Origin: Angiostrongylus vasorum
Lineage: Eukaryota; Nematoda; Chromadorea; Rhabditida; Metastrongylidae
Reading direction: 5' to 3'
DNA: 64,000 nt
Assembly: GCA_018806985.1 (NCBI GenBank)
Contig: JADANN010000143.1
Coordinates: forward strand, 1 to 64,000
Part shown: positions 20,990-30,599 of the stretch, in pieces
How positions within the stretch are numbered: position 1 is the first letter of the stretch
Layout: every line of letters begins with the position of its first letter
Made by a program: the position numbers and the translations under genes
The notes under the pieces: generated by a model
Told to the model about the DNA's origin: nothing
Databases searched by the model: none
What the model saw: the letters and a program-made list of their open reading frames with translations, nothing else

Positions 20990-21600
20990 TGAGGCAGTAA
21001 CGAGTAGGACATGTCTTTTGCAGAAAAATAGGAGTTGCTTTTCACCTCTTCTGAATTTTTGATCGATACTGTCTCAAACTAAATACATGGAAACAGACGT
21101 CGGAAGCACATGTGGGATCATCGTTGATTTCGTGAAGGCTGCTCAGAATTTAAAATTGTCCGCACGTCGACAACAAATCTCCGAGGGCTAGAGATTTCCG
21201 GGGTCCACAACTTCACGAATTTATAGAAAACGATTTGTTTTATCCATCTAGAGGTAAGATATCACAGGCTACATTTAACTATATCATCTAAAGTTTTTTA
21301 TTGCTGTCATCTCATGAAAAGATCCTACAGTCCAACACAACAACAGGAAATCAAAAAACTATGAAATACTGCGTAAATATTGAACTTTCCACGCCCTATC
21401 TAAGAGGCGATTTCTGTATTCTAACAATTCCCTGTAATTTCCGGTAACTAGAGGACTTGAGAAGTTGACCAATTGAAGGCAGAAGTGATTGTGCTTGAAC
21501 CCTCTAGCTAAGAGCAATAACTTTTCTAAACTGCATTTCTCATTCCACTTCATTTAAATTTCGTCTTTTCAAAAAATTCGCTCTTTATCATGTTAGGATG
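20990..21600. other. No gene recognised
   Basis: A 64-codon minus-strand frame (21359-21553) is open in both arms but shows no recognisable motif. Nothing else is supported. Confidence 0.35.
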
Positions 21601-21615
21601 TGAAAACATGAATCT

Positions 21616-22300
21616 TGTTGGTGAAGATCTCCACATTGCGACGGCTGTTACTTCCATTGATAAACTTCGAAGTGGTAACTAAGACATGCTTGTTGAAAGG
21701 CGCAACTGAGTTCGGGCTCGTTTCAATTGGAACTGGAAACCAGTCAACTGACTCGAAAATCAGCAGTAGCAACGATTCGACTGGAATTTCCTACAAGTCT
21801 TACCAGAGATGTCAGAATCAATGTTCTACTATTCTTGAGGGACATTTTGGAACATGTGAATACAGAAGGTGCAATTTGTGAGGTTGCGGGCATTCTATTG
21901 TTCTTTCGTCGGTTTCTTCTTTTCGTTTTCTCTCACACACCTCCATTTTGATTTTTCTTTATAATAAAATCCTTTTCTTATTGGTTTTATTAGTCTTACT
22001 CGTCAAGAATTTACTACTATGGATTTAAATTATGTCTGCTAACGAGGACCTCATTTTCGCCTTCAACCTACTGTTGAAAAATGACGGTGAAGAAATTGGG
22101 AACGTGGAAAATAACGCGGGGGATTGGCGCTTTCTGTTGATGAGCCTGATGGAAATACATCGGATTTAGAGCATGAAGTTTTTTGATGAAGCAGTGATTG
22201 GTGGCCAAGCAATGTCATGCCTCATAGATTCTAAATTATTGGCCGCATCCAATCTAGTGTATTTCCACAAATCCCTGCTTCGGTGCGCAGAACTGAGATT
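21616..22300 (+). other. Possible host coding remnants, unrecognised
   Basis: Two overlapping frames are open: one contains ELETSQLTRKSAVATIRLEF then RDVRINVLLFLRDILEHVNT (from 21727) before a GTGCAA donor-like site near 21870; the other is 88 codons from 21615. A short ORF at 22032-22169 starts MSANEDLIFAFNLLLKNDGE; a second frame downstream reads LSVDEPDGNTSDLEHEVF and, in the right arm only, continues to MSCLIDSKLLAASNLVYFHK. Run-length differences decide which frame is open. The residues look coding-like, but no family is recognised. Confidence 0.25.
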
Positions 22301-22394
22301 TTCATAATGCAAGTTTTCTAGGGAAATATATTATAATGAGGACTACTCTTCTTATAGTTGGTACATAAGACTTCTTTTGTCTAAAGGCTTCCGG

Positions 22395-22815
22395 GTCTAA
22401 TGAGTTCTCTAACAGTTGTAAAACATCAACTAAGCACTTCCGGCCGTCACTTAGTTTGGAATCGCTTATACGATAGTCTATGTTGAAAGAAAAAGTGCGT
22501 GATCTGACCCAACGGCACAGACGGAGATTGAATGAGCTCCGGCATAATATGCCTCATATTTTGTAAGATGTGTACATTGGGGAAACAGGTGAACACTTTG
22601 TTTCCGCATGAGAGAACACCTATATGGAATGTTGAGAACTCGAGCAAGCACTCGTACATGTATACATAAGAGACAAAGGCACAAGGGTGACGATTTCCAG
22701 GTGATAGGCAAAAATCCTGGAGCAGAAATCGAAACCATCAACGCTCAAAACCCTCGCGGCTTTTTTGGATTTATTTCAGAAATCCCAAAATAGATATGAA
22801 TGCAGAGTGAACTAC
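22395..22815 (+). mobile_element. Penelope-like element GIY-YIG endonuclease fragment
   Basis: Successive frames give LVWNRLYDSLC, NGTDGD, MSSGIICLIFC, DVYIGETGEHF (22568-22600; the GIY-YIG core), RMREHLYGMLRTRASTRTC, HKRQRHKGDDFQVIGKN and AEIETINAQNPRG. This is the usual PLE order of zinc-finger-like Cys region, YIGETG, R..EHL and terminal EAFWI..NPK. The last part (AFWIYFRNPKIDMNAE) is readable only in the right arm, where a T-run has 5 rather than 6 bases. RT sequence is absent; no hairpin motif was found downstream. Confidence 0.75.
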
Positions 22816-22997
22816 TAGCACACATGATATGGCGTTACAGCGCACAAGTGACTTTACTAACGTTGAAGGGGTTAAACGGTAGGTAGGTTTTTCTTAGTAG
22901 TTTGACTTTCGGACTGGTTTTTGAGATTTAACGTTCATGATCATCAGAAATAAGGAATGAGGAGATCAAGATCACACGCGTATCACAGCTAGCCCGC

Positions 22998-23280
22998 ACA
23001 GCCGCAACGTTCAACTGCGACGCGGCAACGCCCAGTTGCGACGCGGCAACGCCCAGTTGCGACGCGGCAACGCCCAGTTGCGACGCGGTAACGCCCAGTT
23101 ACGACGCGGCTTCGGCGACGCGGCAACGCCCACTTGCGACGTGGCGCCGCCGGCGTCGGCGGCAATGGCGTCGGCGGCGTTGGCGTCGGCGGCAATGGCG
23201 TCGGCGGCGTTGGCGTCGGCGGCAATGGCGTCGGCGGCGCTGGCGTCGGCGGCAATGGCGTCGGCGGCGCTGGCGTCGCT
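22998..23280. repeat. GC-rich compound minisatellite
   Basis: About five copies of a 21-bp unit (CAGTTGCGACGCGGCAACGCC with minor changes, 23000-23130) are followed by about four copies of a 30-bp unit made of two 15-mers (GTCGGCGGCAATGGC and GTCGGCGGCGTTGGC or GTCGGCGGCGCTGGC, 23155-23275). It is strikingly GC- and CpG-rich in an AT-rich region. Open frames exist in several phases because unit lengths are multiples of three, so I do not call a protein. It is mirrored with the same unit order at 41998-42280. Confidence 0.85.
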
Positions 23281-24244
23281 TCCAGGTGGGTACCCCTTCC
23301 AAACTCTACAAAGCTTTCTTCAGTGTTGTCCTCTGCGGAAAAGGAGGAAAATAGCTGAAGGAAAGTGGTAAGGGTCTTTCCCTTAGCTCATGATTTCAAA
23401 CTACAGGTAGAGGAACAACATTACATTACTATTATATTTACATTTTTGATTTTTAGAACGTTTGACTATTCATTCGCGCATCACCGCTGATAGAAAGTGA
23501 TTCGTTTCGAAGTAAACGTTCACTTACGACATGTCTAGGGACAAGTAAAAGTGCGTTGCTTTTAATTTCGTTACTTGTACTGTGCAGATCGTAAGAGAGT
23601 AAGCGCTGATGTTTAGCAATTTAGATTTCCTACGGTGATACAAGGGGTGCGTTTAACCTGTCAAAAGGTGCGTTTTGCGTGACGTTTTGATGTCACCGCT
23701 ACGACCATACATGCACCGTTTCATAAAGGTTTGGCATACTATTCATATTTCTTCTTTTTGTGAAACACCGTCCTAAGAAGTGTCAAGTGTACACTCATTT
23801 ATTCTATATTGGTCTTTAGCACTAGTTTTCAGATGCAGTGATGCTTAGGCACCTAAAGACGTCATGCACTGAATTCCGAGGAAACGGCCAGTACTCTTGG
23901 TGCACTTGCAATGAATGCATCTCACCGTTGCCGCAACATGTCGGTTTACTTCAGACTTGTATAGTACTTCCTTCATAGGTTTCCATGGGTGCTCTGTTTC
24001 CCATGTCTTTTCACTGTCTTCTACCTTGTTTAAAATATACTATATATTACCATCTCATAGCACACTTTCCATTCGAGGTGTACATTGTTTCATGCGCACG
24101 TTATAGGAGTTGATGTATATGTGAATATTGTAGAAGTTTATGTCGGATGTCAACTTGTATTTTCAGTGCGATGTATCTCAGTTCAGAATAAACATTATCA
24201 ATCGGAATGAGGACCACTAGAATCGTTGGCTTTTTCCAACCAAT

Positions 24245-24860
24245 AACACATTTATTTAAACCAATTCCTTAGAAATCCGAGCTTCTAGAGGGGACGAACT
24301 TGTCGAAGGCAATCTCGGTCTCAGATTGGTTTATGGAGCATTCTCGTACAAAAATGTCTCGCGATGCTTTTTTAGGATGTTAGTTGGATGGCGAGAGGTC
24401 GGACGAGTATGATAGAAGAGGAAGAATTACATAGCTCAGCTTGTTTAGCCTTCGGAGCAACCGGCGGTACGTTGTCGCGTCGAAAAACTGGTCCAGTTCT
24501 GTGGGCTAAAGTCGATTTGCGGAAATACCACAACGCGACGGTTTCTTCGATTTTCACTGAATTCGTACACCGAAGTTCTTCTACCTTCAAATTTTCTTGA
24601 AATGCTCTCAAACACTCGAGATGCTTGCACTCAGTTCTTCTGAAAATTCTCGGGCATTCGTGCTTGTATTTGCTTCGACCATAGTGCACAGTGCATCGAA
24701 AAGGACGTCTCCGCAATCTCCCTCATCTTCGATGTCGAATTTACCATAAAGGATTTTTTGGAACCAAAATTGCATTGTGCGCTCCTTAACACTTTTTTGG
24801 CCCTATCCCTCATTAACGCTTCGAGCTGTCTGCGCATATGTCACAATTCGAAATCATACG
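24245..24860 (-). mobile_element. Internally deleted mariner transposon, copy 2
   Basis: On the minus strand: LEALMRDRAKKVL, GKFDIEDEGD, AREFSEELSASISSV, VVVFPQIDFSPQNWTSFS, then TTYRRLLRRLNKLSYVILP followed by SSDLSPSN (the third catalytic Asp motif now reads SPSN). The same central region is missing as in 15480-16110, as expected if one deleted element was copied with the surrounding segment. Stops occur within the frame. Confidence 0.68.
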
Positions 24861-24884
24861 AGAATGAAGGACGATAAAAAAGGA

Positions 24885-25155
24885 AAACACTTGTGGTCTT
24901 GAGGATTGCGCCGTACTTTCAGCTTCCTCAAGCGTCATTAGATCGATTGAAGGCATATCTGGCCTATAAGGTAACTAATTGTGTTTTATCAATGCATCGC
25001 GCCATTGCTACTAACCTCGTAGAGAAGACTACTTCCACTTTTTTTACTCCGGAAAGGTATTAGCAGTTTTTGAGCACCACGCCAGGGATCGAAGCGTAAA
25101 CCTTGTATGCCATACAAGAACCTCTAACCACTGCTCTACCTGCGCCGTCCGTTGA
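24885..25155 (-). mobile_element. tRNA-headed SINE-like repeat, copy 4
   Basis: On the minus strand the head (25155 down to 25080) contains GGTAGAGCAGTGGTTAGAGG, a five-pair anticodon-like stem CTTGT/ACAAG around the 7-base loop ATGGCAT (T at the position expected for U33, GGC as anticodon) and GCTTCGATCCC as B box. No matching acceptor stem was found, so it is not called a tRNA gene. The body GGCCAGATATGCCTTCAATC and tail follow the SINE family. Confidence 0.55.
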
Positions 25156-25287
25156 CGTAGGCTTGTCGAAATTGCCGTATTAACATCAAAAATTGTAATC
25201 CTTAGAGTTGGCAACAACATAATTTGTATTATGCTACAACTAATCAGTTCGAAAGAGCACAAAAATCTTATCGGTAGCAGCACGAAA

Positions 25288-25567
25288 GAGCGTGTGTGGC
25301 GCAGTAGTTGGAGGCACCACTGCGACACACATGTGGAATAGATCCCAGCGCACATGGCCCACCCAGCCTTCCATCTCTGGGGTCGGTAAATTGTGACCAC
25401 ACTTGTCTGAGAGGATAGCAGCACTGGCTCGATACATCGGTAGGCCACGGCGAGTCATTGTAAAGGCCAGATATGCATTCAATCACCTCCTACGATACTC
25501 AATGAAGTCGAAAGCATGGCGCATCCCTCAGGGATTGATCGACGTGGAGAGCTTTATCCTTTTTTTT
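25288..25567 (+). mobile_element. tRNA-headed SINE-like repeat, copy 3
   Basis: Head TGTGGCGCAGTAG, then CATGGCCCACCCAGCCTTCC, GAGAGGATAGCAGCACTG, GGCCAGATATGCATTCAATC, GCATCCCTCAGGGATTGATC and a TTATCC plus T8 end. It is closest to copy 2. The T-rich end is consistent with a pol III terminator or a SINE tail. Confidence 0.62.
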
Positions 25568-26384
25568 AACAGCTCAACAGGAAAGATCGCTCGAAAAGAG
25601 AATATTTTTGCAAAGTCTACATGTTAATATCCCGAACACTAATAGACACTAATTCATACAACGTTGGTAACGATAACGATGGCTACTTTTCATTGAGGTT
25701 TATTTATGATAGCAGCTGTTCAAAGTTTATAAAACATTTCAAATAGAGGAGCTATAGATTGACTTCAGTAATGTAGAAATGACCGAAGCTTGTAGTCAAG
25801 TTTATTCCGGAGTTCCAAAAAATTGGTAAGTGGTCCGATCAAAGAGCCAAGGCAACAATCCCTGTTTTCTTGCCGTCGTCGCAGTGTAGTCGTTGTTGTT
25901 CCTGTTGTTGTTATTGTTAGCTGCTGCCGCAGACAATGCAGGATAATGTTGTTGATGAGATGGCCAACTGGTACTTCTTAAGTGAAGATGTCATTACGTA
26001 TTGCAGGCACATGCCACAATGTTCATAGATCTACTCATATTTGCCTTTGTGAAAATTATTCCGTTTACACGAATATGTCTTCTCGATTTCAGTGTATATT
26101 CCTTATGTCAGCGCTCATATTTCATGGCTGAAGTGATTATCACAAACCCATCACAAAATTCAGAAGCCTATGACTTCTGTATTTCCGCCGACTGCGCATG
26201 TTTATCTACTGACACTATTCATCCAGTTCACAGTGCACCTAGTAAAAACTAAACTAGGTCGAAATCGCTTTCGGTCAGTTCGCGAGCATCTTTCTTTTCG
26301 TCCTAGGAATGTGAACCTTCATTATGAGTTATTATACTAACCATCTGGAATGCACTGGCAGAAAATGTTGGTAATTTTGTTAGC
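25568..26384. other. No gene recognised; one hydrophobic ORF
   Basis: From an ATG at 26019 a 78-codon frame starts MFIDLLIFAFVKIIPFTRIC and ends SAPSKN at 26252. It is hydrophobic at the start and identical in both arms. There is no splice or promoter context and no recognised family. A GTTGTTGTT-rich patch lies at 25890-25920. I treat the ORF as probably fortuitous. Confidence 0.2.
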
Positions 26385-26397
26385 TGACTCAAAACAC
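26385..26397 (+). repeat. Target-site duplication, 5' copy of the left RTE
   Basis: TGACTCAAAACAC here and TGACTCAAAAACAC at 29698-29711 flank the RTE and differ by one A in a run. This marks the left element as a normal target-primed insertion into the spacer-side DNA. Confidence 0.75.
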
Positions 26398-29300
26398 GGA
26401 TCTCCTCATATTGAGGGACCCCGAGCCGGTTAGTCGCGAAGCTACGTGGCGTGTCCCCAGGTGGCGGACAGGGGGTTAGTCGCGGAGCAAAAGAGACCTT
26501 TGCTTCCCTGAGAAGCAGATGGATCCAGAAGATGGACTCCGTCTTTCTGCTCCGCCGATTCGGCACATACTTTCTGTATTTGCTAGGCGTATCCATGCGT
26601 GCGTGTGTGGGTCGTTCTAGTTTATACGGATTGAATTCTGCGAGACAATTCGGCCAAAGTGCACTTAAGTGGCAGGGAAATATATGGGAGGCGGTTAGGA
26701 GTCACCTCCAACAAATAAGCTCTATGTCCACCCTGGGAAAGACTGGCAAGCTACCCATGAATATACCCAGCCCTCACGTTCAGAGCACAGCAAGCTATAC
26801 GTGGGTATCAAGATGATAAACACAGTAAAAAAAAGAACAGACCTCGTTCCCCCTGACAACGAAAAGAGCTGCCAATTTTGTAGCGTTGGGGAGGGCGAGT
26901 ACGGAGGGGCTGCTAAAATCTCAGGGCCAATGGAAGCTGCCTGGATCACGAAGAACTAAGGTGACGATCTGTACCTACAATGTACGCACACTTGCATCCG
27001 AGTCCTCGACAGAAGACTTGATCATGCAAGCGAGAAAAGTAAGGCACGACGTCATCGCTCTGGCCGAGACGAGACGACGACACCCATTCAACGCCGTCTA
27101 TGACACCGGAGAAGAGCTGTTCCTCCAAAACTGCGACAGAAGAGGATTCGGCGGCGTCGGCATTCTCGTCAACACGCTTTTGTCCATCAACATCGATTCA
27201 TTCGAACAACTAGCAATCCGAATGGGATATTTACGATTAAAGAGATATCGATCAACTTCTAGGTCATCATTGGAACTTTAACGCCAAGACTGGATCAGGA
27301 AGAACGTCTAAAGAACGTCACATTTCGATCCACGGAATAGATTGGAACGAACAGGGCGAGAGGATGTCTGAGTTTATCATGACGACCAAGACCATCCATG
27401 GTAACTTGCAATTTCAGAAGCCCCACACTTAATGTTGGACGTGGGAGACTCCCAGCGAAGAGTACTATAACGAAACAGACCACATCATAGTAAATAGAAG
27501 GTTCTGCCTAGCCGATGACACTGTTGTCCCGAAATTCTACACGGGATCAGATCATCGCCTCCTTCGTGCGAGATTATATTCATCGCCGAAAGGAGAAATA
27601 GCCTCTATACTAAAGAAACTAAGTCCTAAAACCGTCATAAACTGCGGCTTATTTAATTCACTAGTACACTGTTGGGTAGATGCTGTTGTGCTTAACATCG
27701 ACGAGGAATACAATCGGCTCATTCAGCATTTTCACATTACCGCTATGAAAGCTTAGAGTTCGAAAGTCACCAAGAGACGTTTGCCCCCCAGAAGTACTCG
27801 AGCCAATACGCCAGAGCGGAAGGGCAGGTGCTGCACGCAACTGCAATGTAACGTCCGAACTTGCAAAGCAATGTAGAGAGGCGATAAAAGAAGGTTTTTG
27901 AAAGAGAAGAGCAGCACTTATGGTCGAAGCTGCAGAGGGTGAGAAAAGCTATCGCAAAGCCCCCTCGAAGTATCGCCGATTACAAAACGAAGGTGGTTGC
28001 ACTTCGACGCCAAGACGGAACAGTTACAGCTTCCAGAAAGGCAATGGAGAAAACCATTCACGAATACTACTCAGATCTCTTCAATAGCCACGTCCTCCTG
28101 CCTTCATACGAAATAAAAGAGGATAGATATGTCGCATCACTCGTTCTCCATTTCGAAGTCCGACATGCTATTTCGTCGGTGAAAAATCGAGCAACACCAA
28201 GCCCGGAGAGGATAAGATGTGAACACCTGAAGAACCTTCAGCCAATCCTAGTAGACGCACTGGCTCGGCTCTTCACAGGTTACCTCTCTCAATGCAAGGT
28301 TCTCTTGTCAGTGGAAGAGCAGCAAGACCGTGCTATTGTTCAGGAAGGGTGACCTCCACGACATCGGCAATTATCGGCCATTCTGCTTACTGTCTGTCGT
28401 TACAAACTTTTTCACTCGAGTCATCCTAAATAGGATTGACAGAACACTGGACGAAGGACAGCCATGTGAGCAAGCAGGGTTTCGAAAAGGATTTAGTACG
28501 ATGCACCACATCCACACGATAACACGACTCATTGAAGTATCGCGAGAGTACGAAAGGCCGCTCTGTCTCACTTTTGTCGACTTAAAGAAAGCCTTTGACT
28601 CAATTGAGATAGAAGCAGTCAGGGAAACCCTTGATAGTCAAGGAGTCCCAACTCAGCATGTAAAAATTCTTCGTTAGCTGTGCAAATTTTCCACAATTTT
28701 CCACAACAACGATATTAACATCGGCGTCAAAAAAGCTGTTAGGCATGGCGATATCATCTAGCCAAGATTATTTACCGTGACCGTCGAGAACATCGTGCGA
28801 ACATTGAAATGGGATAATATGGGATTGAAAAGCGATGATCGGAAGTTACAGTATCTTCGCTTTGCTGATGAAATTGTCCTTACAACATTAAGCATTAGCC
28901 AAGCGAAAGGAATGGTTGCCGACTTTGATGAAGCCTGTGGAAAGATTCGTCTTCGACTAAATCTCACAAAAACGATATTCGTGAGAAACGGATTGGTACC
29001 GAATGGTCCATTAACGCTCAACGGAACTAATATCTCCGAATGCTCCAGTTACGTCTATCTAGGCAAGGAAATCAATATGATGAACGGCTTAGCTCCAGAG
29101 TTGAGCAGGAGTTAACGAGCGGCTTGGGAGCTTTCAAGAGCACTGAGAATCTAGTAAAGAGAACAAAGAACGCCCGACTCCATGCCCACCTTTTCGAACC
29201 AACGGTACTTCCTGCGTTAATGTATGCGTCAGAAACCTGGTCGCTGCGTAAGCAGGATGAAAGGTCACTTAGCGTTATCGAACGCGCAGTCGAAAGGGCG

Positions 29301-29697
29301 ATGCTAGGAGTATCTTGTTCCACACAAGTAAGGGAAGGGATCCGAAACTCTGATCTGCGTCGACGATCAAAAATTAAAGATGTCGTTCTGTACGCCAAAC
29401 AATCGAAGATAAGAAGGGCCGGGCACGTAATGCGTATGAATGACAACCGATGGACAAGAGCCGTTAGTGACTGGATTCCTCGGGATGTCAAATGTACTGT
29501 AGGGAAGACCACCGACCCGATGGTCAGAGTTCTTCACGAAAAACCTAGAAGAAAGATATGATGCTCGACGAGTCCCTAGAGCGAGCAGAACCCACTGGGC
29601 TACTCTTTCACGCGACAGGGAAAAATGGAAGATTTACTGGCGCACGCTCGAGTCACTCGATGATCAACGGGACTATAGGTGATACAGGTGATACAGG
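26398..29697 (+). mobile_element. Near-full-length RTE-type LINE, inactive (left copy)
   Basis: About 3.3 kb, the usual RTE size. After a roughly 500-bp leader: AP-endonuclease start (ICTYNVRTLAS, LAETRRRHPFNAVYDTGEEL, 26960-27120); a deletion of roughly 40 codons near 27265; VIIG/SEFIMTTKTIHGN; YTGSDHRLLRARL (27534); then reverse transcriptase: NYRPFCLLSV (28366), GFRKGFSTMHHI (28479), LTFVDLKKAFDS (28567), LRFADEIVL (28855, where FADD is expected); C-terminal AGHVMRMNDNRWTRAVSDW (29415). Stops and frameshifts interrupt it. The tail is GGTGATACAGGTGATACAGG. RTE elements cut and prime at chromosomal sites with the endonuclease and copy their RNA there; this copy cannot. Confidence 0.85.
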
Positions 29698-29711
29698 TGA
29701 CTCAAAAACAC
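29698..29711 (+). repeat. Target-site duplication, 3' copy of the left RTE
   Basis: TGACTCAAAAACAC matches 26385-26397 apart from one A. It lies in the non-mirrored spacer. The equivalent place beside the right RTE copy (before 35581) has no such sequence, although the outer copy is present at 38878-38890. Confidence 0.75.
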
Positions 29712-29934
29712 AACTTTTTCCTTTTTTTCCATGTTCAGTTCCTAAGAACATGTAATTATGAGCCACGATGCTTTTTTGAGTTAAATCGGTAAAAGCTGAT
29801 ACTGGTTTAAATGTGAATTTCTCACCGCTTAATTTGCCTGTTGGCTTTTCATTGGAAGATGTAACACTACAGTTCTTAAAACGTTTGCATTAGTTTTTTT
29901 GGCTTAGCTCCGAGTGTAATAATAGGAAGATAAC

Positions 29935-30150
29935 TTCAATGATGCTGATATATTTGCAAAACTCTGACCCCAGGTGTCTGCGGTGGGGAACGAACGCGCT
30001 ATTGTGCTCGTTACTCCACGGAAAGGACAATAGCGCGTTTGTTTCCCACCGCATACACCTGCAGTCCGGAGTTTTGCAAATATCTCAGCATCACTGTAGT
30101 TATACTTCGCAGTATACCTTGCCATCAAATAGAGTAGGCAGTAAATAAAA
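29935..30150. mobile_element. Foldback MITE, copy 3 (spacer)
   Basis: Inverted arms of about 75 bp: GATGCTGATATATTTGCAAA then ACTCTGACCCCAGGTGTCTG and AACGAACGCGCTATTGT on one side, and the reverse complements up to CTCAGCATCACTG near 30096 on the other. The centre is only a few dozen bases. The outer end CTTGCCATCAAATAGAGTAG GCAG matches the end of copy 2. Same family as 12375 and 16377. Confidence 0.7.
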
Positions 30151-30394
30151 CGGTTAAGAATAGGATGATATTTTATCTGAACATAACAAAGAAAAGGCAA
30201 GAGTGTACAGAAGAAACAACGACTGGTACTACATTTTCTTTGTGTACTAATGCTGAGACATAGGTTTACAAAGGAACAAAGAAAAAAACAAGTATAAACA
30301 ACTACTTAAGTGGTCCGGTTTTCAACGAAATAATCAGGTAATCTTAGTAATCTAATCAAAGCTTGGTAAAGCTCCTCATTTAGCATAGCAAATA

Positions 30395-30560
30395 ATGGAG
30401 TACCTAAACGAAAGAAAGCGGAATCACGACAAAGCAACGGGAATGAGAGAGAAAGAGAAATGTCGGAGAACGAATGGGAAAAAAAAGAGAAGGATAGGAA
30501 CGCAAGATGAAATGAAGGAACAAGAAAGCGGAATGGGAATGGGAATCTAAGACGAAATCA
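30395..30560. repeat. Purine-rich tract
   Basis: The plus strand is almost entirely A and G for about 150 bases, with GAGAGAGAAAGAGAAATG, AAAAAAAGAGAAGGATAGG and GGAATGGGAATGGGAATC. No coding or element boundary is evident. Confidence 0.6.
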
Positions 30561-30599
30561 AAATTTCATGGGAAGTGCAGGTTTGAAGTTGAAGAACCT

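Larger units (their letters stand above)
22925..25075. repeat. Segmental duplication, copy 2
   Basis: Paralogue of 14335-16330; the shared landmarks are listed there. Relative to copy 1 it has a minisatellite expansion at its upstream end, deletions across 23820-24130 and its own internally deleted mariner and SINE. The right-arm counterpart is about 40201-42352. Confidence 0.68.
1281..29672. repeat. Left arm of giant inverted repeat (about 28.4 kb)
   Basis: Every landmark in this interval recurs as its reverse complement in 35599-64000, in reverse order. Paired coordinates sum to 65281 at the outside (1281 with 64000), about 65280 at 12.4 kb, 65276 at 26.0 kb and 65271 at the inner end (29672 with 35599). 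The net length difference is therefore about 10 bp. The inner limit lies in the 3' end of an RTE retrotransposon. The outer limit cannot be set, because the partner sequence runs off the window. Seen directly in the sequence; whether it exists in the chromosome cannot be decided here. Confidence 0.97.

Noticed and set aside
22989..23371. Long overlapping ORFs in several frames over the minisatellite (alanine-, glycine-, proline- and arginine-rich)
   Set aside because: Units of 15, 21 and 30 bp keep all frames open; no start context, splice sites or non-repeat coding flank.
15480..24860. Mariner deletion derivative moved twice by transposition
   Set aside because: The two copies share more than 1 kb of collinear flanking sequence, so block duplication explains them better.
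25080..25160. tRNA-Ala(GGC)-like sequence on the minus strand
   Set aside because: Anticodon arm is good, but no 7-bp acceptor stem or clean T arm; it is continuous with a SINE body.
26303..26816. ORFs of 97-121 codons upstream of the RTE
   Set aside because: They fall in the RTE 5' leader and are not related to the element's protein.
29072..29512. 146-codon minus-strand ORF over the RTE C-terminal region
   Set aside because: Antisense shadow of the RTE coding frame, as is its mirror at 35734-36159.
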